Source: Phenylobacterium sp. (lineage in GTDB: Bacteria > Pseudomonadota > Alphaproteobacteria > Caulobacterales > Caulobacteraceae). From it: a stretch of 64,000 nt of DNA. This document shows positions 44,582 through 53,397 of the stretch, piece after piece. Both the position numbers and the translations under genes were made by a program. Under the pieces are notes generated by a model. That model worked only from the letters and a program-made list of their open reading frames with translations, was not told the origin of the DNA and made no database searches. How positions within the stretch are numbered: position 1 is the stretch's first letter; the number at the start of each line of letters is the position of its first letter. Location: the NCBI RefSeq assembly GCF_024508875.1, contig NZ_JANINU010000330.1:1-64000 (forward strand), written 5' to 3'.

Positions 44582-45598
44582 CTACCCTAACGACCGGTCC
44601 GCCAGCCGCGCCAGGCCGTAGAACGCCGCCGCGATCAGGCCCGAGGCGGGCAGGGTGATGACCCAGGCCCAGACGATGCGGCTCGCGATGTTCCAGCGCA
44701 CCGCGGAGATCCGCCGCGAGGCCCCGACGCCGACGATGGCCCCGGTGATGGTGTGGGTCGTCGAGATCGGCACGCCGATATGGGTGGCCAGGAAGATCGT
44801 GATCGCCCCGCCGGTCTCGGCGCAGAAGCCCTGCTGCGGCGACAGGCGCGTGATCTTCGAGCCCATGGTGTGCACGATCCGCCAGCCGCCGAACAGCGTG
44901 CCTAGCCCCAGGGCCGCCTGGCAGCTCAGCACCACCCAGAACGGGACGTGAAACTCGGCGCCGAGTTGGCCGTGGGCGAACAGCAGCACGGCGATGATGC
45001 CCATCGTCTTCTGGGCGTCGTTACCGCCGTGGCCCAGCGAGAACAGCGCCGCCGAGACGAACTGCAGCTTGCGGAACGTGGAGTCGGCGAAGGCGGGCGT
45101 CGCCTTCACGAACGTCCACGACACGATCAGCACCAGGACCAGCGCCAGCACGAAGCCAAGTGTCGGCGAGACCACGATGCCGGCCACGGTCTTCCAGACG
45201 CCCGACCAGACAACCCCCTCGAACCCGGCCTTGGTGATGCCCGCGCCCAGCAGCCCGCCGATGAGGGCGTGCGACGAGGAGGACGGGATGCCGGCCAGCC
45301 AGGTAATCACGTTCCAACTGATGGCGCCGCCCAGGGCGCCGAAGATCACCGCGTCCGAGATGATGTCGGCGCTGATGATCCCCTTGCCCACCGTGTTGGC
45401 CACGTGCAGGCCGAAGAACAGGAAGGCGATGAAGTTGAAGAAGGCCGCCCATAGCACCGCCCACCGCGGCGACAGGACGCGGGTCGATACGATGGTGGCG
45501 ATCGAATTCGCCGCGTCGTGCAGACCGTTCAGGAAGTCGAACGCCAGCGCGACGAAGATCAGGAAGATGAGCAGCCAGCTCACGCCTGCGAGGTCCAT
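44582..45598 (-). CDS. pit: Low-affinity inorganic phosphate transporter, Pit family
   Basis: A 338-residue polytopic transporter with the inverted-repeat signatures of PiT proteins: FDFLNGLHDAANSIATIVSTR near the N-terminus and FSLGHGGNDAQKTMGIIAV in the second half. ISWNVITWLAGIPSSSSHALIGG and ISTTHTITGAIVGVG are also present. It moves metal-phosphate complexes with protons. It is translated after the DUF47 partner gene (6-nt gap), the usual pairing. Confidence 0.93.
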   Translation of the reverse strand: MDLAGVSWLLIFLIFVALAFDFLNGLHDAANSIATIVSTRVLSPRWAVLWAAFFNFIAFLFFGLHVANTVGKGIISADIISDAVIFGALGGAISWNVITWLAGIPSSSSHALIGGLLGAGITKAGFEGVVWSGVWKTVAGIVVSPTLGFVLALVLVLIVSWTFVKATPAFADSTFRKLQFVSAALFSLGHGGNDAQKTMGIIAVLLFAHGQLGAEFHVPFWVVLSCQAALGLGTLFGGWRIVHTMGSKITRLSPQQGFCAETGGAITIFLATHIGVPISTTHTITGAIVGVGASRRISAVRWNIASRIVWAWVITLPASGLIAAAFYGLARLADRSLG

Positions 45599-45604
45599 GG
45601 CGGC

Positions 45605-46246
45605 CTAGAGGTGCTCGATCAGCACGCCGCTGATCCGGTTGGCCACGTCCTCGAAGCGGTCGACCACCTTCTCGAGATGATCGTAGATCTCGGCCCCGAC
45701 GATGTAAGCCATGGGATCGGTCTTGCCGACATTGCGATAGAGCGCCGCGATCCCCGCGTCGTAGAGTTGGTCGGACTCTTCCTCAAGCCGGGTCACCTGC
45801 TCGGTGATGCTGTTGAGGCGTGCGGCGTTGGCCTTCATCGAGCGGAGCAGGGGCACCGCCTGCGCCGTCAGGTCGGCGGTCTTTACGATCACTTCGCCCA
45901 GACGCAGCATGTCCGGCTGGAAGGTCCGCTGCTCGAACAGCGCCGTGACCTTGGCCGTCTTGTGCATCTGGTCGATGGCGTCGTCCATCGAGGTGGTCAG
46001 GTCGATGATGTCGGCCCGGTCGAAGGGTGTGATGAACGTGCGTCGGACCAGCAGCATCACCTCGCGGGTGATGTCGTCGGCGTCGTTCTCATGCTTGGCG
46101 ACGGCGGCGCAGTGCTCGGGCGTGGTCGGCCCACCCTCGAGCAGCTTGTGGAGCGATTGCGCGCCGGCGCAAAGTGTCGCAGCGTGCCGTTCGAACAGGT
46201 CGAAGAACCCGCGCTCCTTGGGCATGAGGGCCTGGAACCAGTTCAC
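45605..46246 (-). CDS. DUF47 PhoU-like Pit accessory protein
   Basis: A 213-residue all-helical protein beginning MNWFQALMPKERGFFDLFERHA, with HENDADDITREV and later YDHLEKVVDRFEDVANRI. These are the marks of the DUF47/YkaA family, distant PhoU relatives encoded next to pit. It probably controls Pit activity. It is the first gene of the minus-strand pair and is divergent from the lipoprotein pstS, across a region packed with PhoB half-sites. Confidence 0.9.
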   Translation of the reverse strand: MNWFQALMPKERGFFDLFERHAATLCAGAQSLHKLLEGGPTTPEHCAAVAKHENDADDITREVMLLVRRTFITPFDRADIIDLTTSMDDAIDQMHKTAKVTALFEQRTFQPDMLRLGEVIVKTADLTAQAVPLLRSMKANAARLNSITEQVTRLEEESDQLYDAGIAALYRNVGKTDPMAYIVGAEIYDHLEKVVDRFEDVANRISGVLIEHL

Positions 46247-46310
46247 ATTCGACCTCTATGGATGGCGGCGCGTCGGGTGCGCGGCGGTCCCATAGCGCGA
46301 TCCGCATCGG

Positions 46311-46372
46311 CCGTCATCGAACTGTCGTGTCGACGTCGCAAAAGCTTCAGCAAAGTGTCGCCAAACTGTCAT
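46311..46372 (+). promoter_or_regulatory. Array of six PhoB half-sites upstream of pstS-pstCAB-phoU
   Basis: Seven-base half-sites occur at strict 11-bp steps: CCGTCAT (46311), CTGTCGT (46322), ACGTCGC (46333), GCTTCAG (46344, weak), GTGTCGC (46355) and CTGTCAT (46366). The last two form the best box, with a CAAA spacer. A TAGAGC at 46383 could be the -10. The GTG start is at 46426. This is a longer array than the usual two to four half-sites. Confidence 0.75.
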
Positions 46373-46425
46373 GCGCCCCGCGTAGAGCGAGCTTCAGGAT
46401 CGCCCGAGAGCGGAGGTGTCGTCGC

Positions 46426-47505
46426 GTGCGTCGGAAAATCATCCTGAGCCTGGTCGCGTGCCTGGCGCTGTCGGCCTGCGGCCAGAAGACGGACAAGAAG
46501 GGCGAGGCGGCGCCGGCCGCCGCGGGCGCCCAGATCTCGGGCGCGGGCGCGTCGTTCCCCGCGCCGCTGTACGCCAAGTGGGCCGAGGCCCAGAAGGCCG
46601 AGACGGGCGTGGCGCTGAACTATCAGGCCATCGGCTCGGGCGGCGGCATAAAGCAGATCAAGGCCAAGACGGTCGCCTTCGGCGCCAGCGACAAGCCCCT
46701 CAAGGGCGAAGAGCTCGACGCCGACGGCCTAGCCCAGTTCCCGACCGTGATCGGCGGCGTGGTGCCGATCGTGAACCTGCCCGACATCCAGCCCGGCCAG
46801 CTCAAGCTGACCGGTCCGCTCCTGGCCGACATCTTCCTCGGTAAGGTCAAGAAGTGGAACGAGCCGGCGATCGCGGCGCTCAATGCTGGCGTGAAGCTGC
46901 CGAACCTGCCGATCACCGTCGTGCACCGTTCGGACGGCTCGGGCACCAGCTTCCTCTTCACCAGCTACCTGACGGCGGTCGCGCCGCAGTGGGCGTCGGT
47001 GGGCGCCAGCGACGCCGTGAAATGGCCGACCGGCCAGGGCGGCAAGGGCAACGACGGCGTCTCGGGGTACGTGAAGCAGACCCCGGGCGCGATCGGCTAT
47101 GTCGAATACGCCTACGCCAAGCAGAACGGGCTGCCGCACGCCTCGCTGCAGAACGCCGCCGGCAAGTTCGTCGATCCGACCGCGGATAGCTTCTCGGCCG
47201 CGGCCGCCGGCGCCGACTGGAGCAAGGCTCCGGGCTTCGGGACGCTGCTGATCAACCAGCCGGGCGAGGGCGCCTGGCCGATCACCGGCGCCACCTTCAT
47301 CCTGATGCACAAGGCCCAAGCCGACGCGGCCACGGGCAAGGCGGTCCTCGCCTTCTTCGATCGCGCCTATTCGACGGGCGACGCCGCCGCCAGCGAACTG
47401 GCCTATGTGCCGCTCCCGGCGGACCTCAAGGCCAAGGTGCGGGCGAGCTGGGCGACCATCGTGGGCCCGGACGGCAAGCCGGTCTTCGTCCCGGCCGCGC
47501 AATGA
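46426..47505 (+). CDS. pstS: Phosphate-binding lipoprotein PstS, operon copy
   Basis: A 359-residue PstS with a lipoprotein signal (RRKIILSLVACLALSACGQK, lipobox LSAC) instead of the free-soluble signal of the copy at 43483. The phosphate-binding segments match that copy closely: ISGAGASFPAPLYAKW, GSGGGIKQIKA, VVHRSDGSGTSFLFTSYL. GTG start with GGAGG nine bases upstream; the longer in-frame ORF from 46258 runs through the Pho boxes and is not real. It delivers phosphate to PstCA. Its stop overlaps the pstC ATG. Confidence 0.93.
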   Translation: MRRKIILSLVACLALSACGQKTDKKGEAAPAAAGAQISGAGASFPAPLYAKWAEAQKAETGVALNYQAIGSGGGIKQIKAKTVAFGASDKPLKGEELDADGLAQFPTVIGGVVPIVNLPDIQPGQLKLTGPLLADIFLGKVKKWNEPAIAALNAGVKLPNLPITVVHRSDGSGTSFLFTSYLTAVAPQWASVGASDAVKWPTGQGGKGNDGVSGYVKQTPGAIGYVEYAYAKQNGLPHASLQNAAGKFVDPTADSFSAAAAGADWSKAPGFGTLLINQPGEGAWPITGATFILMHKAQADAATGKAVLAFFDRAYSTGDAAASELAYVPLPADLKAKVRASWATIVGPDGKPVFVPAAQ

Positions 47506-48476
47506 CCGTCACGGCCGACACGGCGCCGGCCGCCGCGGCGCCCGCGCCGCCGCGGTCGGCCTTCGGCGCCGCCTTCGACCGCGGCTTCGAGATCCTCTGC
47601 TTCTCGGCGGCGACCTTCCTGCTGACGGCGCTGGGCGGCATCGTCGTGTCGCTCGTCATCGGCGGCTGGCCGGCGTTCCAGACGTTTGGGTTGAACTTCT
47701 TCGTCAGCGCCGAATGGGATCCGGTGCAGGAGATCTACGGGGCAGCGGGCGCCGTCACCGGCACGCTGGTAAGCGCCACTCTGGCGCTGGTCCTGGCCCT
47801 GCCGCTGTCGCTGGGCATCGCCATCTTCCTGGTCGAGCTGTGCCCGCCGATCCTGCGTCGGCCGATCGGCACGGCTGTCGAGCTGCTCGCGGGTATCCCG
47901 TCCATCGTCTACGGCATGTGGGGCCTGTTCGTGTTCGCCCCGTGGTTCGCTAAGCACGTGCAGATGCCGATCATGATGTCGGCCAGGCCGGGCACCCTCT
48001 GGGAAACGATCACCACCGGCGTGCCGAACGGCGCCGGCATCCTTTCGGCCTCGATCATCCTGGCGATCATGATCCTGCCGTTCATCGCCGCCACGATGCG
48101 CGAGCTGCTGCTCACCATCCCGGCCCAGGTGCGCGAGAGCGCCTACGGCCTGGGCTCCACGACCTTCGAGGTCGTGCGCAAGGTGAGCCTGCCCTACATC
48201 CGCACCGGCGCCATCGGCGCGGTGATGCTGGGCCTGGGCCGCGCGCTCGGCGAGACGATGGCCGTCACCTTCATCATCGGCAATGCGCACGGCTTCCCGA
48301 CCTCGATCTTCGCGTCCGGGTCGACGATCGCCTCGACGATCGCCAACGAGTTCGCCGAAGCGACCGAGGAACTCCACGCCGCGTCGCTTATCGCGCTCGG
48401 CCTGGTGCTCTTCGTCATCACCTTCGCGGTCCTGGCGCTCGCCCGGCTGCTCATCGGACGGCAACAACACACATGA
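47502..48476 (+). CDS. pstC: Phosphate ABC transporter permease PstC
   Basis: A 324-residue permease with an Ala/Pro-rich N-terminus, then six predicted helices. The binding-protein-dependent permease loop GLGSTTFEVVRKVSLPYIRTG contains the EAA-like region that contacts PstB. ELLAGIPSIVYGMWGLF is typical of PstC. ATGA overlaps link it to pstS and pstA. Confidence 0.94.
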   Translation: MTVTADTAPAAAAPAPPRSAFGAAFDRGFEILCFSAATFLLTALGGIVVSLVIGGWPAFQTFGLNFFVSAEWDPVQEIYGAAGAVTGTLVSATLALVLALPLSLGIAIFLVELCPPILRRPIGTAVELLAGIPSIVYGMWGLFVFAPWFAKHVQMPIMMSARPGTLWETITTGVPNGAGILSASIILAIMILPFIAATMRELLLTIPAQVRESAYGLGSTTFEVVRKVSLPYIRTGAIGAVMLGLGRALGETMAVTFIIGNAHGFPTSIFASGSTIASTIANEFAEATEELHAASLIALGLVLFVITFAVLALARLLIGRQQHT

Positions 48477-49324
48477 GCACGTCGCCCGCGCCGCGGCTGG
48501 CCCGCCGCATCAACGAACTGGTCTTCCTCGCCTTCTGCTGGACGGCGACGGCGGTGGCGCTCCTCTTCCTGGCCGCCATCCTCTGGTCGCTGCTCAGCCA
48601 GGGCATCGGGGGCCTGGACCTCGACATCTTCACCAAGAGCACCCCGGCGCCCGGATCGGTGGGCGGCCTGCTCAACGCCATCGTGGGTTCGCTGATGATG
48701 TGCGTGGTGGCGATGGTCGGCGCGGTGCTCGTCGGCGTGCTCGCGGGCACGTGGCTGTCGGAGTATGCGCGGGACAGCCATTACGGAAAGGTGGTCCGCT
48801 TCCTGAACGACGTGCTCCTGTCGGCGCCGTCGATCCTGGTCGGCCTCTTCGTCTACGAGGTGCTCGTCGCGCCGGTGAAGGGCTTTTCGGGCCTCGCCGG
48901 TTCGGTTGCGCTCGGCCTGCTGGCCGCGCCCGTCATCACGCGCACGACCGAGGACGTCCTTCGGCTGCAGCCCACGGCCTTGCGCGAAGCCAGCGTCGCC
49001 CTGGGCGCGCCCGTTTGGCGGACCATCCTGGCTGTGATCTGGAAGTCGGCCCGCGGCGGCATGCTGACCGGCGCGCTGCTCGCCTTCGCGCGCATCAGCG
49101 GTGAGACCGCGCCGCTGCTGTTCACCGCCCTGAACAACCAGTTCCTCAGCTTCGACCTCACCAAGCCCACGGCCAACCTGCCGGTCGTGATCTTCAACTT
49201 CGCCCTGTCGGCCTACGACGACTGGCGCCGCCTGGCCTGGGCCGGCGCGCTGCTCATCGCCGCGACCGTCCTGACGGTGACCGTCGTCGCCCGCATCCTC
49301 GCCCGGGAGCCTCGCCGCTCATGA
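48473..49324 (+). CDS. pstA: Phosphate ABC transporter permease PstA
   Basis: A 283-residue permease with about six helices. PstA-type segments are [40 protein letters not shown] (coupling loop) and [17 protein letters not shown]. It pairs with PstC to form the membrane channel. The start overlaps pstC (ATGA) and the stop overlaps pstB (ATGA). Confidence 0.94.
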   Translation: MSTSPAPRLARRINELVFLAFCWTATAVALLFLAAILWSLLSQGIGGLDLDIFTKSTPAPGSVGGLLNAIVGSLMMCVVAMVGAVLVGVLAGTWLSEYARDSHYGKVVRFLNDVLLSAPSILVGLFVYEVLVAPVKGFSGLAGSVALGLLAAPVITRTTEDVLRLQPTALREASVALGAPVWRTILAVIWKSARGGMLTGALLAFARISGETAPLLFTALNNQFLSFDLTKPTANLPVVIFNFALSAYDDWRRLAWAGALLIAATVLTVTVVARILAREPRRS

Positions 49325-50130
49325 ACGTCCAAGTCGAAATGCCCCAGGAGACGGCCGTCCTCGAACTGCCGCCCGAGATCGTGAAGCTTCAGATCAAGGA
49401 CCTGAACTTCTTCTACGGGCAGAAGCAGTCGCTGTTCGACGTCAGCGTGTCATTCGCGGCCAACGCCGTGACGGCGCTGATCGGCCCCTCGGGGTGCGGC
49501 AAGTCCACGCTCCTGCGCACACTGAACCGCATCTACAACCTCTATCCGGGCCAGCGCGCCACGGGTCAGGTGCTGCTCGACGGCGAGGACATGCTGGGCC
49601 CGCGGGTCAACGTCGCCGCGCTGCGCGCTCGGATCGGCATGGTCTTCCAGAAGCCGACCCCCTTCCCGATGTCGATCTTCGACAACGTCGCCTACGGCGT
49701 GCGGCTCTACGAGAAGCTCGGCAAGGCCGACCTCGCCAATCGCGTCGAGGACAGCTTGCGCCGCGCGGCCCTGTGGGACGAGGTGAAGGACAAGCTCAAG
49801 GAGTCGGGGCTCAGCCTGTCCGGCGGCCAGCAGCAGCGCCTGTGCGTCGCCCGCGGCATCGCGGTGAAGCCCGAGGTCCTGCTGCTCGACGAACCAGCCT
49901 CCGCCCTCGACCCGATCTCAACGGCGCGTCTGGAGGAGACGATCTCGGAGCTGAAGCGCGACTACACGATCGTGATCGTGACCCACAACATGGGCCAGGC
50001 GGCGCGCCTCTCGGACCACACCGGCTTCATGTACCTGGGCAAGCTGGTGGAGTTCGGCGAGACCGAGCAACTCTTCACGAACCCGGTAACCACCCGGGCG
50101 CGTGACTACATCACCGGCCGCTTCGGCTAG
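49321..50130 (+). CDS. pstB: Phosphate ABC transporter ATPase PstB
   Basis: A 269-residue ATP-binding subunit. Walker A is GPSGCGKST (about residue 58), the ABC signature is [10 protein letters not shown], Walker B is [12 protein letters not shown] and the switch His is in [21 protein letters not shown] and [18 protein letters not shown] are PstB hallmarks. It powers high-affinity phosphate import and starts inside the pstA stop. Confidence 0.95.
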   Translation: MNVQVEMPQETAVLELPPEIVKLQIKDLNFFYGQKQSLFDVSVSFAANAVTALIGPSGCGKSTLLRTLNRIYNLYPGQRATGQVLLDGEDMLGPRVNVAALRARIGMVFQKPTPFPMSIFDNVAYGVRLYEKLGKADLANRVEDSLRRAALWDEVKDKLKESGLSLSGGQQQRLCVARGIAVKPEVLLLDEPASALDPISTARLEETISELKRDYTIVIVTHNMGQAARLSDHTGFMYLGKLVEFGETEQLFTNPVTTRARDYITGRFG

Positions 50131-50139
50131 GAGGACACC

Positions 50140-50808
50140 GTGGACCATACCCTCAAGGCGGTGGACGACGACCTGGGCGCCCTGACGCACGACGTGGCGG
50201 CCCTCGGCGACCTGGCGGTGGCGCAACTCCGCGCGTCGGTCGACGTGCTCGTCCGCTATGACCTGCCGGCCGCCGAGAAGGTGGTGCGGGCCGACAATGC
50301 GGTGGATATCCAAGACGCCGAGATCGAACGGAAGGCCGTGCGGTTCATCGCGCTGCGCCAGCCCATGGCCGACGACCTGCGCCGGCCTATCGCGGCGATG
50401 AAGATCGCCATGCAACTCGAACGTTCGGGCGACCTCGCGAAGAACATCGCCAAGCGCGTGCCGCGCCTGGACGCCGCCCCGTCGGAGGGTCACTCGGCCC
50501 TGATCGCCGAACTGGGCCGGATGGCGGCCGAGCGGCTCGCGGCCGTGGTGAACGCCTATCGGGAGGATGACGCCCAGGCCGCCTACACCGTCTGGCTCAA
50601 GGACACCGAGATCGACGAGCGGCACGAGGGCGTGGTGCGGGAGATCGTGGCGGGGATGGCGGCCCAGGCCGACACCGTGGGGGACTCGATCCACCTGCTC
50701 TTCATCGCCAAGAACCTCGAGCGCATCGGCGACCACGCCACGAACATCGCCGAGCTCGTCCACTATCAGATCACCGGACAGGATCTGGCGGACCGTCCGA
50801 AACTCTAG
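50140..50808 (+). CDS. phoU: PhoU phosphate-signalling regulator, copy 2
   Basis: A 222-residue PhoU with both metal-binding repeats (QLERSGDLAKNIAKRV and NLERIGDHATNIAELV). GTG start preceded by AGGAGG with 5-nt spacing, 9 nt after pstB. It sits in the canonical pst position, while copy 1 at 39167 sits with phoR/phoB. The two copies differ in the linker and ends, so they may have split functions between transporter control and kinase signalling. Confidence 0.93.
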   Translation: MDHTLKAVDDDLGALTHDVAALGDLAVAQLRASVDVLVRYDLPAAEKVVRADNAVDIQDAEIERKAVRFIALRQPMADDLRRPIAAMKIAMQLERSGDLAKNIAKRVPRLDAAPSEGHSALIAELGRMAAERLAAVVNAYREDDAQAAYTVWLKDTEIDERHEGVVREIVAGMAAQADTVGDSIHLLFIAKNLERIGDHATNIAELVHYQITGQDLADRPKL

Positions 50809-50844
50809 GCCGTCGTCGCCCTGGGCGCGTCCGGGGGGGCAACT

Positions 50845-50985
50845 CCCCGCTCGTCATGGCCGGGCTTGTCCCGGCCGTCCGGACAGCCTGCGGATTGCGG
50901 AAGGCGCGTCGGGGCCCCGTATGCGCCCAATCGCCAGGCGTCCGTGCTGCTGGATAGCCGGGACAAGCCCGACGACTACGAGCGG
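50845..50985. repeat. Inverted pair of dispersed intergenic repeats (BIME-like)
   Basis: The left arm at about 50845-50875 contains GTCATGGCCGGGCTTGTCCC. The right arm at about 50953-50985 is its near-inverse, containing GCCGGGACAAGCCCGAC. The arms are separated by about 75 nt. The core CCGGGCTTGTCCCGG motif is a familiar dispersed element in Alphaproteobacteria. This fills most of the 242-nt gap after phoU, where no gene is supported. Confidence 0.65.
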
Positions 50986-51050
50986 AGGGTTTGGCCTTGC
51001 CTCGAACGGGTGGGCTCCCCGAAGGTCCGCCGGGCAGGGAGGGCGCGCGG

Positions 51051-52256
51051 ATGGATTCGAAGCTCGTACATTTGGCGGACCGTCGCGCGTTGCTGCAGCG
51101 GTCGGTGGCGCTGGGCAGCCTGGGCATGCTCGGCGGCTGCGCCACGACGGGGCGGGGGGCGCAGCTTCAGCGGCCTGCCTTCGCCGCCCCGCCGCCCCTG
51201 GCGCCGATCTGGGCGCGGTCCGATCGCATCATGAACATCACCGTCTGCCTGCGCCCGTTCCGCGCGGCGGGGCCGCGGATCGAGGCCGAGACGGTGGGCG
51301 ACAAGCTGGTGGTCCACAACTACGGCCACGGCGGCAGCGGCTGGTCGCTATCCTGGGGCTCGGCGCTGAAGGCGCTGAAGATCGCCCTGGCTGGCGGCGA
51401 GACGGACATCGCCGTCGTCGGCTGCGGAGCGTTGGGCCTGACGGCCGCCACCCTGGCGCAGCGCGCCGGTTGCCGCGTCACCATCTACGCCAAGGACCGC
51501 CTGCCGGACGCCCGCTCCGCGCGCGCCACCGGGGTCTGGTCGCCGGACAGCCGCATCGCCTTGACCAGCGCCACGGGACCGGGCTTTGCAGCCCAGTGGG
51601 AGGAGATGGCCCGGCGCTCGTTCCGCATACACCTGCAGTATCTGGGGCTGGCGGACCGACCGGTGGAATGGCTGGACCAATACCGCCTGTCGGACAGCGC
51701 CCAGCCTTCACCGCCGCAGCCCGAACCCATGGACTTCGCGCACTACTTGCCCAGGATCGCGGACATCACGCCGCCGTCCGAGGTAATCCCTGCGGGACAG
51801 CATCCTTTCCCGGTGGCCCGCGTGCGCCGCGGCAGCACGCCGATGTTCAACATCGCCGGGTACGGCCACACCCTGCTCAACGACTTCCTCCTGAACGGCG
51901 GCAAGCTCGAGATGGCCGAGTTCCATGCGCCCGCTGAACTCGCCACGCTGCGGCAGAAGGTGATCCTCAACTGCACAGGTTATGGCGCGCGCGCGTTGTT
52001 CAGGGATGAGAGCGTTGTACCCGTACGCGGCCAGATCGGCTGGCTGATCCCGCAGGCCGAGGTCACCTACGGCCTCTACTATCGCGGCGTCGGCGTGATC
52101 TCCCGGCACGACGGGATCGCGGTGCAGTATTCAGGCCCGGACGAGTCCTACGGCTACAACGACGCGAACGAAGAGCCGGACCGGGCCGAGGCGGAGGCGG
52201 CGGTCGCCACCATCGCGCCGCTGTTCGCGGCGGGCTCGGCAAGGCCGCGGACCTGA
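51051..52256 (+). CDS. Exported FAD-dependent oxidoreductase, D-amino-acid-oxidase-like
   Basis: A 401-residue protein. The N-terminus has an RR pair (DRRALLQRS) and then LGSLGMLGGC, which looks like a Tat-type lipoprotein signal. The Rossmann FAD motif IAVVGCGALGLTAATLAQRAG is at about residues 121-142. Later segments (ATGVWSPDSRIA, NCTGYGARALF, VPVRGQIGWL) fit the DAO fold of D-amino-acid oxidases, which oxidise amines or amino acids with oxygen. Substrate unknown. The C-terminal end (AAGSARPRT) is abrupt, so a small truncation is possible. The ATG at 51051 has GGGAGGG upstream. Confidence 0.75.
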   Translation: MDSKLVHLADRRALLQRSVALGSLGMLGGCATTGRGAQLQRPAFAAPPPLAPIWARSDRIMNITVCLRPFRAAGPRIEAETVGDKLVVHNYGHGGSGWSLSWGSALKALKIALAGGETDIAVVGCGALGLTAATLAQRAGCRVTIYAKDRLPDARSARATGVWSPDSRIALTSATGPGFAAQWEEMARRSFRIHLQYLGLADRPVEWLDQYRLSDSAQPSPPQPEPMDFAHYLPRIADITPPSEVIPAGQHPFPVARVRRGSTPMFNIAGYGHTLLNDFLLNGGKLEMAEFHAPAELATLRQKVILNCTGYGARALFRDESVVPVRGQIGWLIPQAEVTYGLYYRGVGVISRHDGIAVQYSGPDESYGYNDANEEPDRAEAEAAVATIAPLFAAGSARPRT

Positions 52257-52388
52257 CCTATATCAAGGGCGCTGCGGCGGGCTACGACGACCCATCGGTG
52301 CGCCGATCCTCGGCCCCGTTCCGGACGGTGGGCCCGAGCGTCTTCGCAAGAGCGCTCTCCCGCCGCAGCGTCCTTCCGGAGAGCGGGC

Positions 52389-53384
52389 TTACTGCTGTTG
52401 CTGCTGCATCTGGTGCAGCCGCTGCTGATGCTGGTAGGCGGCGTTGCCGGTAGCGCGGCGACCGGCCGGTATGCTCGCCTTGGAGCCGCCCGAGACCCGC
52501 AGGAATTCCGGATCGCTCAGAGCGGCGCGCGCCTTGCGCACCGACACGCCGACGGCGAGCTGGCTGTCGGACTCGCCCTTGTAGACACCCCGCGATGGAG
52601 GCACGTCGGAATAGTCGCGGCCTACCGCGCAGGCCACGTGACGTTCGGTGGCCGGCGTGTTGTTGGTGGGATCCAGGCCGATCCATCGCAGGCTGGGCAG
52701 GAACACCTCAACCCAGGCGTGGGTCGCGTCCGGATCCGAGCGGTCGCCGTGCTTGCGGTCGGTGAAGAGGTAGCCCGAGACGTAGCGCGCCGGGATTCCC
52801 CAGGAGCGGCAGATGGCGATCATCACGTGGGCGAAGTCCTGGCAGACGCCCTTGCGCGCCCTCAGCACGTCGTCGATGGGGCTGTCGGCGCGCGTGACGC
52901 CGGCCTCGTAGCCGAAGGCGCCATAGAGCAGCTCGTTGAGCTGGCGCACGGCGCTGAGCGGATCGCGCAGGCGTAGCTGGTCGATCTGGTGCTCGGCCAT
53001 GAAGCCATGCAGCGCGTCGGTCTCGCGGGCGAAGCCATGCGGGTTCAGGTAATCGAAGTTCTCACCCCGAAGGAACTCGGACTTCAGCCGGTCCCATTCG
53101 CCGCGGTCGAGTTGCTCGGGAAGCGGCGGCGCGGCCTGGGTCTCGACCGCCGACCGGGCCGTGATCGTCAGCCGGTCGTGCGGCTGCGGCACGTCGAAAT
53201 GATAGACGGCGTTCCCGAAGCTATCGGCGTAGCTGAACACCTGGGCGGGCGGATCCAGGTCCAGGTCGAAGCTCACCAAGCGCTGCCGCGCGCTCTTCTG
53301 GGGCTGCATCCACACCTCCATCACGCTTTCACGGACGGGGGCGGCGTAGCGGTACTGGGTGACGTGGCGGATCTCGAGCAGCAC
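52389..53384 (-). CDS. Transglutaminase-like cysteine protease family protein
   Basis: A 331-residue protein with an N-terminal beta domain typical of the bacterial transglutaminase family (LEIRHVTQYRYAAPV) and the catalytic Cys in RKGVCQDFAHVMIA (about residue 182). The His is in DATHAWVEVFLP and the Asp in LDPTNNT. The C-terminus ends in glutamines. No signal peptide, so probably cytoplasmic. It is the last gene of a three-gene cassette with alpha-E and ATP-grasp proteins, a combination that recurs in many bacteria and is thought to handle a peptide or amino-acid conjugate. GTG start 13 nt after the alpha-E stop. Confidence 0.9.
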   Translation of the reverse strand: MLLEIRHVTQYRYAAPVRESVMEVWMQPQKSARQRLVSFDLDLDPPAQVFSYADSFGNAVYHFDVPQPHDRLTITARSAVETQAAPPLPEQLDRGEWDRLKSEFLRGENFDYLNPHGFARETDALHGFMAEHQIDQLRLRDPLSAVRQLNELLYGAFGYEAGVTRADSPIDDVLRARKGVCQDFAHVMIAICRSWGIPARYVSGYLFTDRKHGDRSDPDATHAWVEVFLPSLRWIGLDPTNNTPATERHVACAVGRDYSDVPPSRGVYKGESDSQLAVGVSVRKARAALSDPEFLRVSGGSKASIPAGRRATGNAAYQHQQRLHQMQQQQQ

Positions 53385-53397
53385 GGGAAGAGGTCCT

